Notes under the pieces: model-generated | What the model was told of the DNA's origin: nothing | Databases searched by the model: none | The model's input: only the letters and a program-made list of their open reading frames with translations | Made by a program: the position numbers and the translations under genes | In this document: positions 31,552-39,291 of the stretch, one piece after another | Layout of the letters: the number at the start of each line of letters is the position of its first letter | Numbering within the stretch: position 1 is the first letter of the stretch | Assembly (NCBI RefSeq): GCF_003614925.1 | Contig: NZ_QYLP01000098.1 | Coordinates: 20,928-84,927 of the forward strand | DNA length: 64,000 nucleotides | Direction: 5' to 3' | From: Arthrobacter celericrescens | Lineage (GTDB): Bacteria; Actinomycetota; Actinomycetes; Actinomycetales; Micrococcaceae

Positions 31552-33012
31552 GTGTCGCAAAGTACCCCCACAGACCTTAAGAACCCCACTGTCCAGGCAA
31601 CCGCCGTCGACCCGTCCCTCAGCGCCGAGGGCTACAGCAAGACCCTGAGCCGGCGCCACGTCACCATGATCGCGATGGGCGGCGCCATCGGCGTGGGCCT
31701 CTTCATGGGCGCCGGCGGTCGCCTGGCCTCCACCGGCCCGGCCCTGATCTTCTCCTACGCGATCGCCGGCGTCATCGCCTACCTGCTCATGCGGGCCCTG
31801 GGCGAACTCATCATGTACCGCCAGACCTCCGGCTCCTTCGTCAGCTACGCGGGTGAACTCTTCGGCAAGAAGGGCGCCTACCTGTCCGGCTGGATGTACT
31901 TCATCAACTGGGCCATGACGGGCATCGCTGAATTGATCGCGATCGGCCTGTACTTCCAGTTCTTCTTCCCCAACGTTCCCGTGGAACTCTCCGCGATCGC
32001 CGCGCTGGTGCTGCTGGTGGCCGTGAACCTGTTCAGTGTGAAGGCGTTCGGCGAGTTCGAATTCTGGGCGTCCTGCCTGAAGGTCGCCGCGATCGTCATC
32101 TTCCTGGCCGTAGGCACGTTCATGGTGGTCACCAACGCCCAGGTGGGTGACGGGCACGCCTCCGTGGCCAACCTCTTCCATGCCGACGGCGGCATGTTCC
32201 CCAAGGGCGGCCTGGTGATGATCCTGGTCCTGAACGCCGTGATCTTCGCCTACAACGCCATCGAACTGGTCGGCATCACCGCCGGCGAAATGGCCAACCC
32301 GGAACGCGAAGTTCCCAAGGCGATCCGCGCCGTCGTGCTGCGCATCGTGGTCTTCTACGTCGGCTCCGTGACCCTGCTCGCCATGCTCCTCCCGTCCGAC
32401 CAGTACAAGGCCGGCACCTCCCCGTTCGTCACTGTTTTCGGCCAGATGGGCCTGGGCTGGATGGGCGATGTCATGAACATGATCGTCATCACCGCCGCCC
32501 TGTCCTCCTGCAACTCCGGCCTATACTCGATCGGCCGCATCTTCCGCACCATGGCCAACAACGGGCACGCCCCGCAGTGGCTCACCAGGATGTCCACCCG
32601 CCACGTCCCGTACGCCGCCATCCTGGCCATCGGCGTCGTCTACCTCGTGGGCATCCTGCTGAACATCTGGCTGGGCGGCTCGTACGCCTTCGACCTGGCG
32701 CTCAATACTGCCTCGATCGGCGTGATCTTCACCTGGGGCTCGATCTTCGCCAGCCAGATCATGCTGCGGAAGAAGAAGGGCACGGTCTCCAGCCTCCCCA
32801 TGCCGGGTTCGCCGTGGACCAGCTGGGCCGGCCTGGTGGCACTGGTGGCCATCGCCGTGCTGATCGGCTTCGACACCATGACCAGCAAGGACGGCGAGGT
32901 CTTCTACCTCGGCGCCTGGACGCTGGGCACCATCCCGTTCTTCGCCGTCGTGCTCTGGCTCGGCTGGCAGAAGGTCAAGAACAACGAGCCCAAGAGCGAG
33001 CTGTTCAGCTAA
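31552..33012 (+). CDS. Amino acid permease (APC superfamily, AAT type)
   Basis: 486 residues, 12 membrane helices. The first helix has MIAMGGAIGVGLFMGAGGRL, the G-G-x-I-G-x-G-L-F/Y motif of amino acid/proton symporters such as the GABA, asparagine or proline permeases; LMRALGELIMYRQTSGSF follows. Substrate not decidable. The GTG at 31552 has AAGGA six bases upstream; a 20-codon upward extension has no ribosome site. A TAAGAT -10 lies at 31419-31424, giving a 120-base leader. Strong terminator at 33026-33064. Confidence 0.9.
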   Translation: MSQSTPTDLKNPTVQATAVDPSLSAEGYSKTLSRRHVTMIAMGGAIGVGLFMGAGGRLASTGPALIFSYAIAGVIAYLLMRALGELIMYRQTSGSFVSYAGELFGKKGAYLSGWMYFINWAMTGIAELIAIGLYFQFFFPNVPVELSAIAALVLLVAVNLFSVKAFGEFEFWASCLKVAAIVIFLAVGTFMVVTNAQVGDGHASVANLFHADGGMFPKGGLVMILVLNAVIFAYNAIELVGITAGEMANPEREVPKAIRAVVLRIVVFYVGSVTLLAMLLPSDQYKAGTSPFVTVFGQMGLGWMGDVMNMIVITAALSSCNSGLYSIGRIFRTMANNGHAPQWLTRMSTRHVPYAAILAIGVVYLVGILLNIWLGGSYAFDLALNTASIGVIFTWGSIFASQIMLRKKKGTVSSLPMPGSPWTSWAGLVALVAIAVLIGFDTMTSKDGEVFYLGAWTLGTIPFFAVVLWLGWQKVKNNEPKSELFS

Positions 33013-33025
33013 CGTTTTGGATTAC

Positions 33026-33064
33026 GACGGCGGGTGTCCCCTTGCGGGGGCGCCCGCCGTTTTC
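33026..33064 (+). terminator. Terminator after amino acid permease
   Basis: ACGGCGGG-TG-CCCC...GGGG-CG-CCCGCCGT stem followed by TTTT, 14 bases after the stop. Confidence 0.85.
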
Positions 33065-33117
33065 GTCCCCGCGCAGCCGAATCCCCGTCGGCGGTTGGGA
33101 CTGTCAGAGCCCGGGTC

Positions 33118-33123
33118 TAGGCT
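33118..33123 (+). promoter_or_regulatory. -10 element of SRPBCC / pentapeptide operon
   Basis: TAGGCT ends six bases before the ATG at 33130, with no ribosome site, indicating a leaderless transcript. Confidence 0.5.
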
Positions 33124-33129
33124 CGAATC

Positions 33130-33588
33130 ATGGAGCATACCACCACCCTGACGCAGCACATCAACGCCAGTCCGGAGAAGGTCTGGGCCGTCATTTCGGA
33201 CATCCCCGGCTCGGCAACCACGCTCTCGGGCATCGACTCCGTCCAGATGCTCAGCGAGGGCCCGTACGGCGAAGGAACCCGCTGGAAGGAGACCCGCACC
33301 ATGATGGGCCGGCAGGAGACCGTCGAAATGTGGGTGGCTGAAACCGACCCGCCACGCAGCACCACGGTCAAGGCCCTCCAAGGCGGTGCCGACTACACCA
33401 CGCGCTTCACCCTGACCGGGCGGGACGGCGGCACGGACCTCACGCTGACGTTTGGCGCCGGGATCCTCAAGCCCACGCTCCTGAGCAAGGTCACCATGGC
33501 CCTCTTCGGAAAAATCGGAATGAGCATGACCCGCAAGGCCCTGGGCAAGGACCTCGCCGAGATCGCGGCCAAGGCAGAGTCCCTCTGA
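33130..33588 (+). CDS. SRPBCC family protein
   Basis: 152 residues with the START/Bet v1-like pattern: TTTLTQHINASPEKVWAVIS at the N-terminus and a long C-terminal helix (GMSMTRKALGKDLAEIAAKA). Such proteins bind hydrophobic ligands; the ligand is unknown. The stop overlaps the next ATG (TGATG), so it is translationally coupled to the pentapeptide-repeat protein. Confidence 0.87.
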   Translation: MEHTTTLTQHINASPEKVWAVISDIPGSATTLSGIDSVQMLSEGPYGEGTRWKETRTMMGRQETVEMWVAETDPPRSTTVKALQGGADYTTRFTLTGRDGGTDLTLTFGAGILKPTLLSKVTMALFGKIGMSMTRKALGKDLAEIAAKAESL

Positions 33589-34244
33589 TGGCGGCCGCGA
33601 AGCTTGCCGCCCCCAGGATTTCTCCGGTGCGGCTGGCGGAACTGCGCGACGACGACGCCCCGGATTTTCGCCGCGGCGAAAGGTACGACGGCGTCCGGTT
33701 CAGCCAGGTGCGGGCCGACGGCGAGGAGCTGGGCGGCGCGGATTTCCTCGAGTGCGAGTTCGACCGCGCCTCCTTCAACGAGACCCAGCTGCGCGGGGCG
33801 ACGTTCAGGGACTGCATCCTCACAGAGCCCTATGCGCCGGTCCTCACCGCCGCGCGCAGTTCCTGGCGCGACGTCGAAATCAACAACCCGCGCTGGGGCT
33901 CCGCCGAACTGTACGAGGGCAGCTGGCAGTCGGTGCGGATCGACGGCGGCAAGCTGGACTTCCTGAACCTGCGTGGCTCCAAGCTCCAGGACGTCCAGGT
34001 GAGCGGCTGCATCATCAACGAACTGGACCTGGGCTCCTGCACGGCGAACCGGGTGGCGTTCAAGGACTGCACCATCGGCACGCTCGACGTCACGGGCGCC
34101 AAGCTCAAGGATGTGGACCTGCGCGGCAGCGAATTCCGGGCGGTCAACGGCCTGGGCGGGATTTCCGGCGTCGTGATCGACGACTACCAGCTCAGCCTGC
34201 TGGCTCCGCTGCTGGCCGGACACCTCGGCATCCGCGTCCTGTAA
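33588..34244 (+). CDS. Pentapeptide repeat protein
   Basis: 218 residues forming a right-handed quadrilateral beta-helix: repeated A(D/N)LXX-like units, for example GADFLECEFDRASFNETQLR, GATFRDC and TGAKLKDVDLRGSEFR. Some family members mimic DNA and protect gyrase, but many do not; no specific sign decides here. Coupled to the SRPBCC gene upstream. The paaJ promoter lies 45 bases past its stop. Confidence 0.87.
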   Translation: MAAAKLAAPRISPVRLAELRDDDAPDFRRGERYDGVRFSQVRADGEELGGADFLECEFDRASFNETQLRGATFRDCILTEPYAPVLTAARSSWRDVEINNPRWGSAELYEGSWQSVRIDGGKLDFLNLRGSKLQDVQVSGCIINELDLGSCTANRVAFKDCTIGTLDVTGAKLKDVDLRGSEFRAVNGLGGISGVVIDDYQLSLLAPLLAGHLGIRVL

Positions 34245-34285
34245 CGCCTTCCTGTTGACCGGGGCCGGGCACCGTGTAATCTTTA

Positions 34286-34306
34286 TAGAACGAACGGTCG
34301 GTAAAT
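34286..34306. promoter_or_regulatory. PaaR-type operator before paaJ
   Basis: GAACGAACGGTCGGTAAAT (34288-34306) is identical over 19 bases to the site before paaA (52188-52206) and similar to those before paaZ and paaI. A TATAGA/TAATCT promoter-like stretch is just upstream. Likely bound by the TetR protein at 43586-44194. Confidence 0.75.
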
Positions 34307-34340
34307 TATTCGCCGGCCCTGCTCCGTGAAGGATGTGCTC

Positions 34341-35564
34341 ATGGTCGAGGCTTTTCTTGTTGGCGGCGTCCGTACGCCCGTCGGCCGCTACGGCGGCTCG
34401 CTTTCCGCAGTCCGTCCCGACGACCTTGCGGGGCTGGTGGTGGGTGAGGCAGTGGCGAGGGCCGGCGTCGACCCTGATTCGATCGACGAGGTGATCCTCG
34501 GCAACGCCAACGGAGCGGGCGAGGAAAACCGCAACGTCGCGCGCATGGCCACCCTTCTGGCCGGCCTGCCGCTCCACATCCCCGGCATCACCGTCAACCG
34601 CCTGTGTGCCTCCGGCATGAGCGCCATCATCATGGCCGGCCAGATGATCAAGGCGGGAGCCGCGGACATCGTGGTGGCCGGCGGCGTCGAATCCATGAGC
34701 CGTGCCCCCTGGGTCCAGGAAAAACCGTCCACCGCCTTCGCCAAGCCCGGCCAGATCTTCGACACCTCCATCGGCTGGCGCTTCGCCAACCCCCGCTTCA
34801 CCAAGGGCGAGCTTTCCCGGGACGGGAAGATGACCTACTCGATGCCCGAAACCGCCGAGGAAGTCGGCCGCGTGGACGGCATTTCCCGCGAAGATGCGGA
34901 CGCCTTCGCGGTCCGTTCCCACGAACTGGCCCTGGCCGCGATCGCCGCCGGCCGCTTCAAGGAGGAGATTGTCCCGGTGACGGTGAAGACCCGCAAGGGC
35001 GAGACCATCGTCGACACCGATGAAGGGCCCCGCGAAGGGACCACCCTGGAGGTCCTGGCCGGGCTGCGGCCCGTCGTTCCTGGCGGGTCCATCGTCACGG
35101 CGGGCAACTCCTCCAGCCTCAACGACGGCGCCTCTGCCATCATCGTCGCCTCCGAGGCGGCCATCCGGAAGTACGGACTCACTCCGCGCGCCCGCATCAT
35201 CGACGGCGGGGCGGCCGGCTGCGAACCGGAGATCATGGGCATCGGCCCGGTGCCGGCCACCCGGAAGATCCTCGACCGCAGCGGCCTCGGCGTCGCCGAC
35301 CTCGGCGCCGTGGAACTCAACGAAGCCTTCGCCACCCAGTCCCTCGCCAGCATGCGGCGCCTGGGGCTGGATGCCGGAACCGTGAACAACGACGGCGGTG
35401 CCATCGCCCTGGGGCACCCCCTCGGTTCCAGCGGCTCCCGGATCGCGATCACCCTGCTCGGCCGGATGGAACGCGAATTGTCCGGGGCAGGCCGTAGGAT
35501 CGGCCTCGCGACGATGTGCATCGGCGTCGGGCAGGGCTCGGCACTTCTCCTGGAAGGCGTGTAA
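34341..35564 (+). CDS. paaJ: Thiolase of phenylacetate degradation (3-oxoadipyl-CoA / dehydroadipyl-CoA thiolase)
   Basis: 407 residues. Thiolase residues are Cys89 (VNRLCASGMSA), His359 (GGAIALGHPLG) and Cys393 (ATMCIGVGQG). In the paa pathway it cleaves 3-oxo-5,6-dehydrosuberyl-CoA and 3-oxoadipyl-CoA to acetyl-CoA and succinyl-CoA. The ATG at 34341 has GAAGGA seven bases upstream; GTG at 34326 is weaker. Context (paaF and paaH directly downstream, PaaR-type operator upstream) gives the pathway. Its stop overlaps the next start. Confidence 0.9.
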   Translation: MVEAFLVGGVRTPVGRYGGSLSAVRPDDLAGLVVGEAVARAGVDPDSIDEVILGNANGAGEENRNVARMATLLAGLPLHIPGITVNRLCASGMSAIIMAGQMIKAGAADIVVAGGVESMSRAPWVQEKPSTAFAKPGQIFDTSIGWRFANPRFTKGELSRDGKMTYSMPETAEEVGRVDGISREDADAFAVRSHELALAAIAAGRFKEEIVPVTVKTRKGETIVDTDEGPREGTTLEVLAGLRPVVPGGSIVTAGNSSSLNDGASAIIVASEAAIRKYGLTPRARIIDGGAAGCEPEIMGIGPVPATRKILDRSGLGVADLGAVELNEAFATQSLASMRRLGLDAGTVNNDGGAIALGHPLGSSGSRIAITLLGRMERELSGAGRRIGLATMCIGVGQGSALLLEGV

Positions 35565-36430
35565 TGGCAATGGATTTCTCATGGGACGGACATCCGCTGG
35601 ACCCCGCAGGATTCAGCACCCTATTGATCGAGGAACAGGACGACCGGCTGACCGTCCTGCTCAACCGGCCGGAGGTGCGCAACGCCATCGACCAGCAGAT
35701 GGTCGACGAACTCCACAGGGTCTGTGAGTATCTCGAACGCGTACCGAAGATCCTGATCATCGGCGGCTCCGAAGGCGTCTTCGCTTCCGGCGCGGACATC
35801 GGCCAGCTGCGGGACCGCCGTCGTGACGACGCCTTGCGCGGCATCAACTCCACCATCTTCGCCCGGATCGCCAAGCTCCCCATGCCGGTCATCGCCGCGA
35901 TTGACGGCTACTGCCTGGGCGGCGGCGCCGAGCTCGCCTATGCCGCGGACTTCCGGATCGGCACCCCTGCCGTCCGGATCGGCAACCCGGAAACCGGGCT
36001 TGGCATCATGGCCGCGGCCGGCGCCACTTGGCGGCTGAAGGAACTCGTGGGGGAGCCCCTCGCCAAGGAAATCCTCTTGGCCGGGGCCGTGCTGCGCGCC
36101 GAGGAGGCGCTGCGGATCAACCTCATCACCGGCATCTACGAAGCTCCCGTGCTGATGGACGCCGCGCACAAACTCGCCGACCGGATCGCCCGCCAGGACC
36201 CCCTGGCCGTGCGGATCACCAAGTCCGTCTTCCACGCTCCCGAAGGCGCCCACCCCGTGATCGACACCCTTGCCCAAGGCATCCTTTTTGAATCGCGGGC
36301 CAAGTTCGACCGCATGCAGGACTTCCTGGACAAAAAGATGGCCGAGCGCCGCGCGGGGAAACCTCCGCAGGACGGCCCCGGCGCGGATACTGACAGCCCT
36401 CTCGAACCCCAGGACAGGACCACCACATGA
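35564..36430 (+). CDS. paaF: Enoyl-CoA hydratase (PaaF-type)
   Basis: 288 residues of the crotonase family. VFASGADIGQL forms the oxyanion site and RIGNPETGLGIMAAAGAT carries the hydratase Glu. A C-terminal tail of about 35 residues (AERRAGKPPQDGPGADTDSP) is polar and extra. In phenylacetate breakdown it hydrates 2,3-dehydroadipyl-CoA. The ATG overlaps the thiolase stop (TAATG) and its stop overlaps the paaH start, so paaJ-F-H are one coupled operon. Confidence 0.85.
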   Translation: MAMDFSWDGHPLDPAGFSTLLIEEQDDRLTVLLNRPEVRNAIDQQMVDELHRVCEYLERVPKILIIGGSEGVFASGADIGQLRDRRRDDALRGINSTIFARIAKLPMPVIAAIDGYCLGGGAELAYAADFRIGTPAVRIGNPETGLGIMAAAGATWRLKELVGEPLAKEILLAGAVLRAEEALRINLITGIYEAPVLMDAAHKLADRIARQDPLAVRITKSVFHAPEGAHPVIDTLAQGILFESRAKFDRMQDFLDKKMAERRAGKPPQDGPGADTDSPLEPQDRTTT

Positions 36431-37290
36431 GCACCGTTGCCGCTATCCCGCACGTCGTAGGAGTCCTGGGCGGCGGCCGGATGGGGGCCGGCATCGCGCA
36501 CGCCTTCCTGGTCAAGGGCGCCACCGTGATCGTCGTGGAGCGGGACCACGAGGCCGCCGCCGGCGCACACGCCCGTGTGTCCGACGCCGTTGCCAAGTCC
36601 GCTGCGCGCGGCACCCTCGGCGAAACGTCCGAGGAAGCGCTGGCCCGCTTCAGCACGTCGACGGACTATGAATCGTTCATCCACTGCGGACTGGTGGTGG
36701 AGGCGGTCCCGGAAGATTTCGAGCTCAAGGTGACGGCGCTGAAGGCCGTGGAAGCGTACCTCTCCGCGGACGCTTTCCTGGCATCGAACACCTCGTCGCT
36801 GTCCGTCTCGGACCTGGCGTCGGAGCTGCATCGCCCCGCAAACTTCCTGGGCCTGCACTTCTTCAACCCGGTGCCGGCGTCCACCCTGATCGAGGTGGTC
36901 CTGGCCAAGCAGACCTCCCCGGACCTCGCCGCCGCGGCGAAAGGCTGGGTGGAGGCACTCGGCAAGACCGCCGTCGTCGTCAATGACGCACCGGGTTTCG
37001 CCTCCTCGCGGCTGGGCGTCGCGATCGCCCTGGAGGCGATGCGCATGGTGGAGGAAGGCGTGGCCTCGGCCGAAGACATCGACGCCGCCATGGTGCTGGG
37101 CTACAAGCACCCCACCGGGCCGCTGAAAACCACCGACATCGTCGGCCTGGACGTGCGCCTGGGCATCGCCGAATACCTGCACTCCACCCTGGGGGAGCGC
37201 TTCGCCCCGCCGCAGATCCTGCGCGACAAGGTGGCCCGGGGAGAACTCGGGCGTAAGAGCGGCAAGGGCTTCTTCGACTGGACCGACTGA
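36427..37290 (+). CDS. paaH: 3-Hydroxyacyl-CoA dehydrogenase (PaaH-type)
   Basis: 287 residues. Rossmann motif VGVLGGGRMGAGIAHAF (about 11-27), SNTSSLSVSDL, and the catalytic His in GLHFFNPVPAST; C-terminal helical domain with LGYKHPTGPLKTTDIVGLD. Oxidises 3-hydroxyadipyl-CoA with NAD+. Third gene of the paaJ-F-H operon, followed by a very strong terminator. Confidence 0.9.
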   Translation: MSTVAAIPHVVGVLGGGRMGAGIAHAFLVKGATVIVVERDHEAAAGAHARVSDAVAKSAARGTLGETSEEALARFSTSTDYESFIHCGLVVEAVPEDFELKVTALKAVEAYLSADAFLASNTSSLSVSDLASELHRPANFLGLHFFNPVPASTLIEVVLAKQTSPDLAAAAKGWVEALGKTAVVVNDAPGFASSRLGVAIALEAMRMVEEGVASAEDIDAAMVLGYKHPTGPLKTTDIVGLDVRLGIAEYLHSTLGERFAPPQILRDKVARGELGRKSGKGFFDWTD

Positions 37291-37300
37291 GTCTGACGTG

Positions 37301-37344
37301 ACACAGAGTCCGCAACGGCCGGCCGGCCGCTGCGGACTCTGTGT
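37301..37344 (+). terminator. Strong terminator after paaJ-F-H
   Basis: A perfect 14-bp stem, ACACAGAGTCCGCA / TGCGGACTCTGTGT (37301-37314, 37331-37344), with a GGCCGGCCGGCC-containing loop, between convergent genes. Confidence 0.85.
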
Positions 37345-37369
37345 ATGGGGCGCCCCTTGTGGGCGGCGC

Positions 37370-38179
37370 CTACTTCTTCAGGGCAGCGTTCACGGCCGTG
37401 CGGTAGCCGTTGTTGTAACCGGCCGCGTTCGGGTGGAAGTTGTCCGGGTTCTGGAGGTTGCCGTCAAAGTTGATCCACGGCTTGTCCGAACCGACGCCGT
37501 GGTCGATGAACCGCTGGGTCACGTCCACGAAGCGGCCCCCGGCCGCGCGGGTACCGGCGGCAATAGCCGCGTTCAGCGCGTCGGCCATGGAATTGAAGGT
37601 GGCCGCTAGGAGCTGCTGCTGGGGCGGCATCGTGCTGGTGACGGTGAAGAGCCTCGGGTAGCCGGTGACGACGATGTCGGCGGTGGGCGCGAGGGAGCGG
37701 AGGTACGCGACCAGCCCGGCAATCTTGGCGGGAAGCTGGGTGAGCGCAATCTGCGTGTTCGCCACCGCTCCGGCACAGGCGGCGCCCAGCGGATCCGGGA
37801 CGCAGGCCGCGGTCACGGCCCCGGTGCCGACGTCGTTTCCGCCCACAGTGACGGAAATTTCGGACGCGCTGCCCAGCAGGGCGGTGTTGTTCGTGGCAAT
37901 GACGGCGACGTCAGTGGTCGTCGCACCGAAGCAGCCCAGGTTGGTGCCGCCCAGGAGCGTGGGGTACGCGGCGGCCGATTGCAGGCAAGGCGGAGCTTCC
38001 GGCCCACCACCGGTGCCCGCGGCGTAGGAATCGCCGAGGCCCACGTAGGCCACGGCCTGCTTGGCCGCGGAGTCTGGCGCTGCCTGGGCCGGGGCGCCGG
38101 ACAGGCCGAAGGCGAAGAGCGTGGCGGTGAGGGATACCACCGCGGTGAGCGCGCGGGATCTGGTGTGGTGCGGTTTCAT
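37370..38179 (-). CDS. Secreted SGNH/GDSL hydrolase
   Basis: 269 residues. Signal peptide (about 1-33, VVSLTATLFAFGLSGAPAQA). Catalytic blocks: VGLGDSYAAGTGG (Ser51 of GDSY), TVGGNDVGTG, and DNFHPNAAGY (Asp and His) near the C-terminus. Three Cys pairs are probable disulfides. It should be an extracellular esterase or lipase, similar to actinobacterial lipase/acylhydrolases. Start ATG at 38179 with AGGGGAATTCC ahead. Unrelated to the paa genes on either side. Confidence 0.9.
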   Translation of the reverse strand: MKPHHTRSRALTAVVSLTATLFAFGLSGAPAQAAPDSAAKQAVAYVGLGDSYAAGTGGGPEAPPCLQSAAAYPTLLGGTNLGCFGATTTDVAVIATNNTALLGSASEISVTVGGNDVGTGAVTAACVPDPLGAACAGAVANTQIALTQLPAKIAGLVAYLRSLAPTADIVVTGYPRLFTVTSTMPPQQQLLAATFNSMADALNAAIAAGTRAAGGRFVDVTQRFIDHGVGSDKPWINFDGNLQNPDNFHPNAAGYNNGYRTAVNAALKK

Positions 38180-38404
38180 CGGAATTCCCCTTGGTCTCGA
38201 CGGAGCGGCGTCTCAAAAAGGGCGCTGTGAGTGCGACCCTACTCCCGCGCCGGCCGCCCGTCACGAGTAGTTGGTACTCGTTTGGGCCGGCGGTGCGGCC
38301 GGCCAGCAAGGCCTGATGCCCTGCCGCCGGGCCCGGTCCGCCGCGTCACGTCGGCGGCACAAGACTCCTTCGGCTTTTCCGCCACCTGTGCAAAGCTGGC
38401 AGGT

Positions 38405-39166
38405 ATGGATGGGAGGGCTGCGGCATCGCTCCGCGGTGGCGTCCCTTGGGACGGCGCCGTAAATGCCTGGCATATCGCCGGGGATGTGTACCGGATGGGC
38501 AGGCGTGAATGGCTGACGCCGGGTGGCTGGCAGCAGATGTACGACGACGGCGTCCGGACGGTGATCGACCTGCGGAGCCCCCGTGAGCGGCAGCCCAGGG
38601 ACACCGATCCCGATGTCCCCGCGGAACTACTGCAGCGTTTCGAGGTAGTGCAGTGCCCCACCGAAGACCCCGACGCCGAGGAGTTCGGCGAACTGTTCGG
38701 CCCGTACCTGAAGGATCCGGCGCACTACGGACACTACCTGCGGCTTTTCTCCGGCCGGCTCGCTGCCGTCTTCAAGGCGATCGCGGCTGCCCGCGGGAAA
38801 GTCGTGGTGCACTGCTCGGCCGGCCGGGACCGCAGCGGCATTGTCGCCGTTATGCTCCAACTCCTGGCCGGCGCCGGCGAGGAGGAGGTCGTCCGCGGCT
38901 ACCGGCAGGGAATGCGCGGCATCAATGAACGCCACCGTACCCACGGCGTCCCGCACGTCCACGAACGATACCTCGATGACGCCAGCTTCGAAGCCCTACT
39001 GGAAACCCGCGAGGCCAGCCTGCTGGAGTTCGTCCGCTCCCTGGATGTTCCGGGCTTCCTCCTGGCCAACGGCCTCACCGCCGCCGAGGTCGAAGCGGTC
39101 CGCGCCAAGTTGGGGCCAGGGCCCAGGCTGAAGCCGGCCGCCAAGGAATCCCCGCCGACCCATTAA
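38405..39166 (+). CDS. Tyrosine-type protein phosphatase
   Basis: 253 residues. The P-loop VVHCSAGRDRSG gives Cys137 and Arg143 (C-x5-R), as in actinobacterial PtpB-like phosphatases (Tyr_phosphatase3 family), with IDLRSPRER near residues 54-62 as the Asp-bearing strand. It dephosphorylates phosphotyrosine or phosphoinositides; in mycobacteria PtpB is secreted, but no signal is seen here. The ATG at 38405 starts the conserved part; longer frames upstream are Arg-rich and not conserved. Confidence 0.85.
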   Translation: MDGRAAASLRGGVPWDGAVNAWHIAGDVYRMGRREWLTPGGWQQMYDDGVRTVIDLRSPRERQPRDTDPDVPAELLQRFEVVQCPTEDPDAEEFGELFGPYLKDPAHYGHYLRLFSGRLAAVFKAIAAARGKVVVHCSAGRDRSGIVAVMLQLLAGAGEEEVVRGYRQGMRGINERHRTHGVPHVHERYLDDASFEALLETREASLLEFVRSLDVPGFLLANGLTAAEVEAVRAKLGPGPRLKPAAKESPPTH

Positions 39167-39201
39167 CAGCGGCCGGGGCCGTCATGTATTCTTGGAAATG
39201 A

Positions 39202-39223
39202 TTACCGAACGGCCGGTCAGTAA
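39202..39223. promoter_or_regulatory. PaaR-type operator before paaZ
   Basis: A 22-bp imperfect palindrome, TTACCGAACGG then CCGGTCAGTAA, 18 of 22 positions symmetric, 69 bases before the paaZ start. It resembles the sites before paaJ, paaI and paaA. Confidence 0.75.
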
Positions 39224-39291
39224 TTTCGGCTGAAACAAGCTTCCGGCGTTCGGTTCCGTTCATGCTCCCGCCTTGGAAGGACCCGTCGACG

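Noticed and set aside
33588..34244. Pentapeptide-repeat protein as quinolone (Qnr) resistance
   Set aside because: Only the generic beta-helix pattern is seen; no Qnr-specific loops or resistance context.
37301..37344. Perfect 14-bp inverted repeat, considered as a recombination site
   Set aside because: It lies 10 bases after paaH between convergent genes and has no second copy; a terminator explains it.
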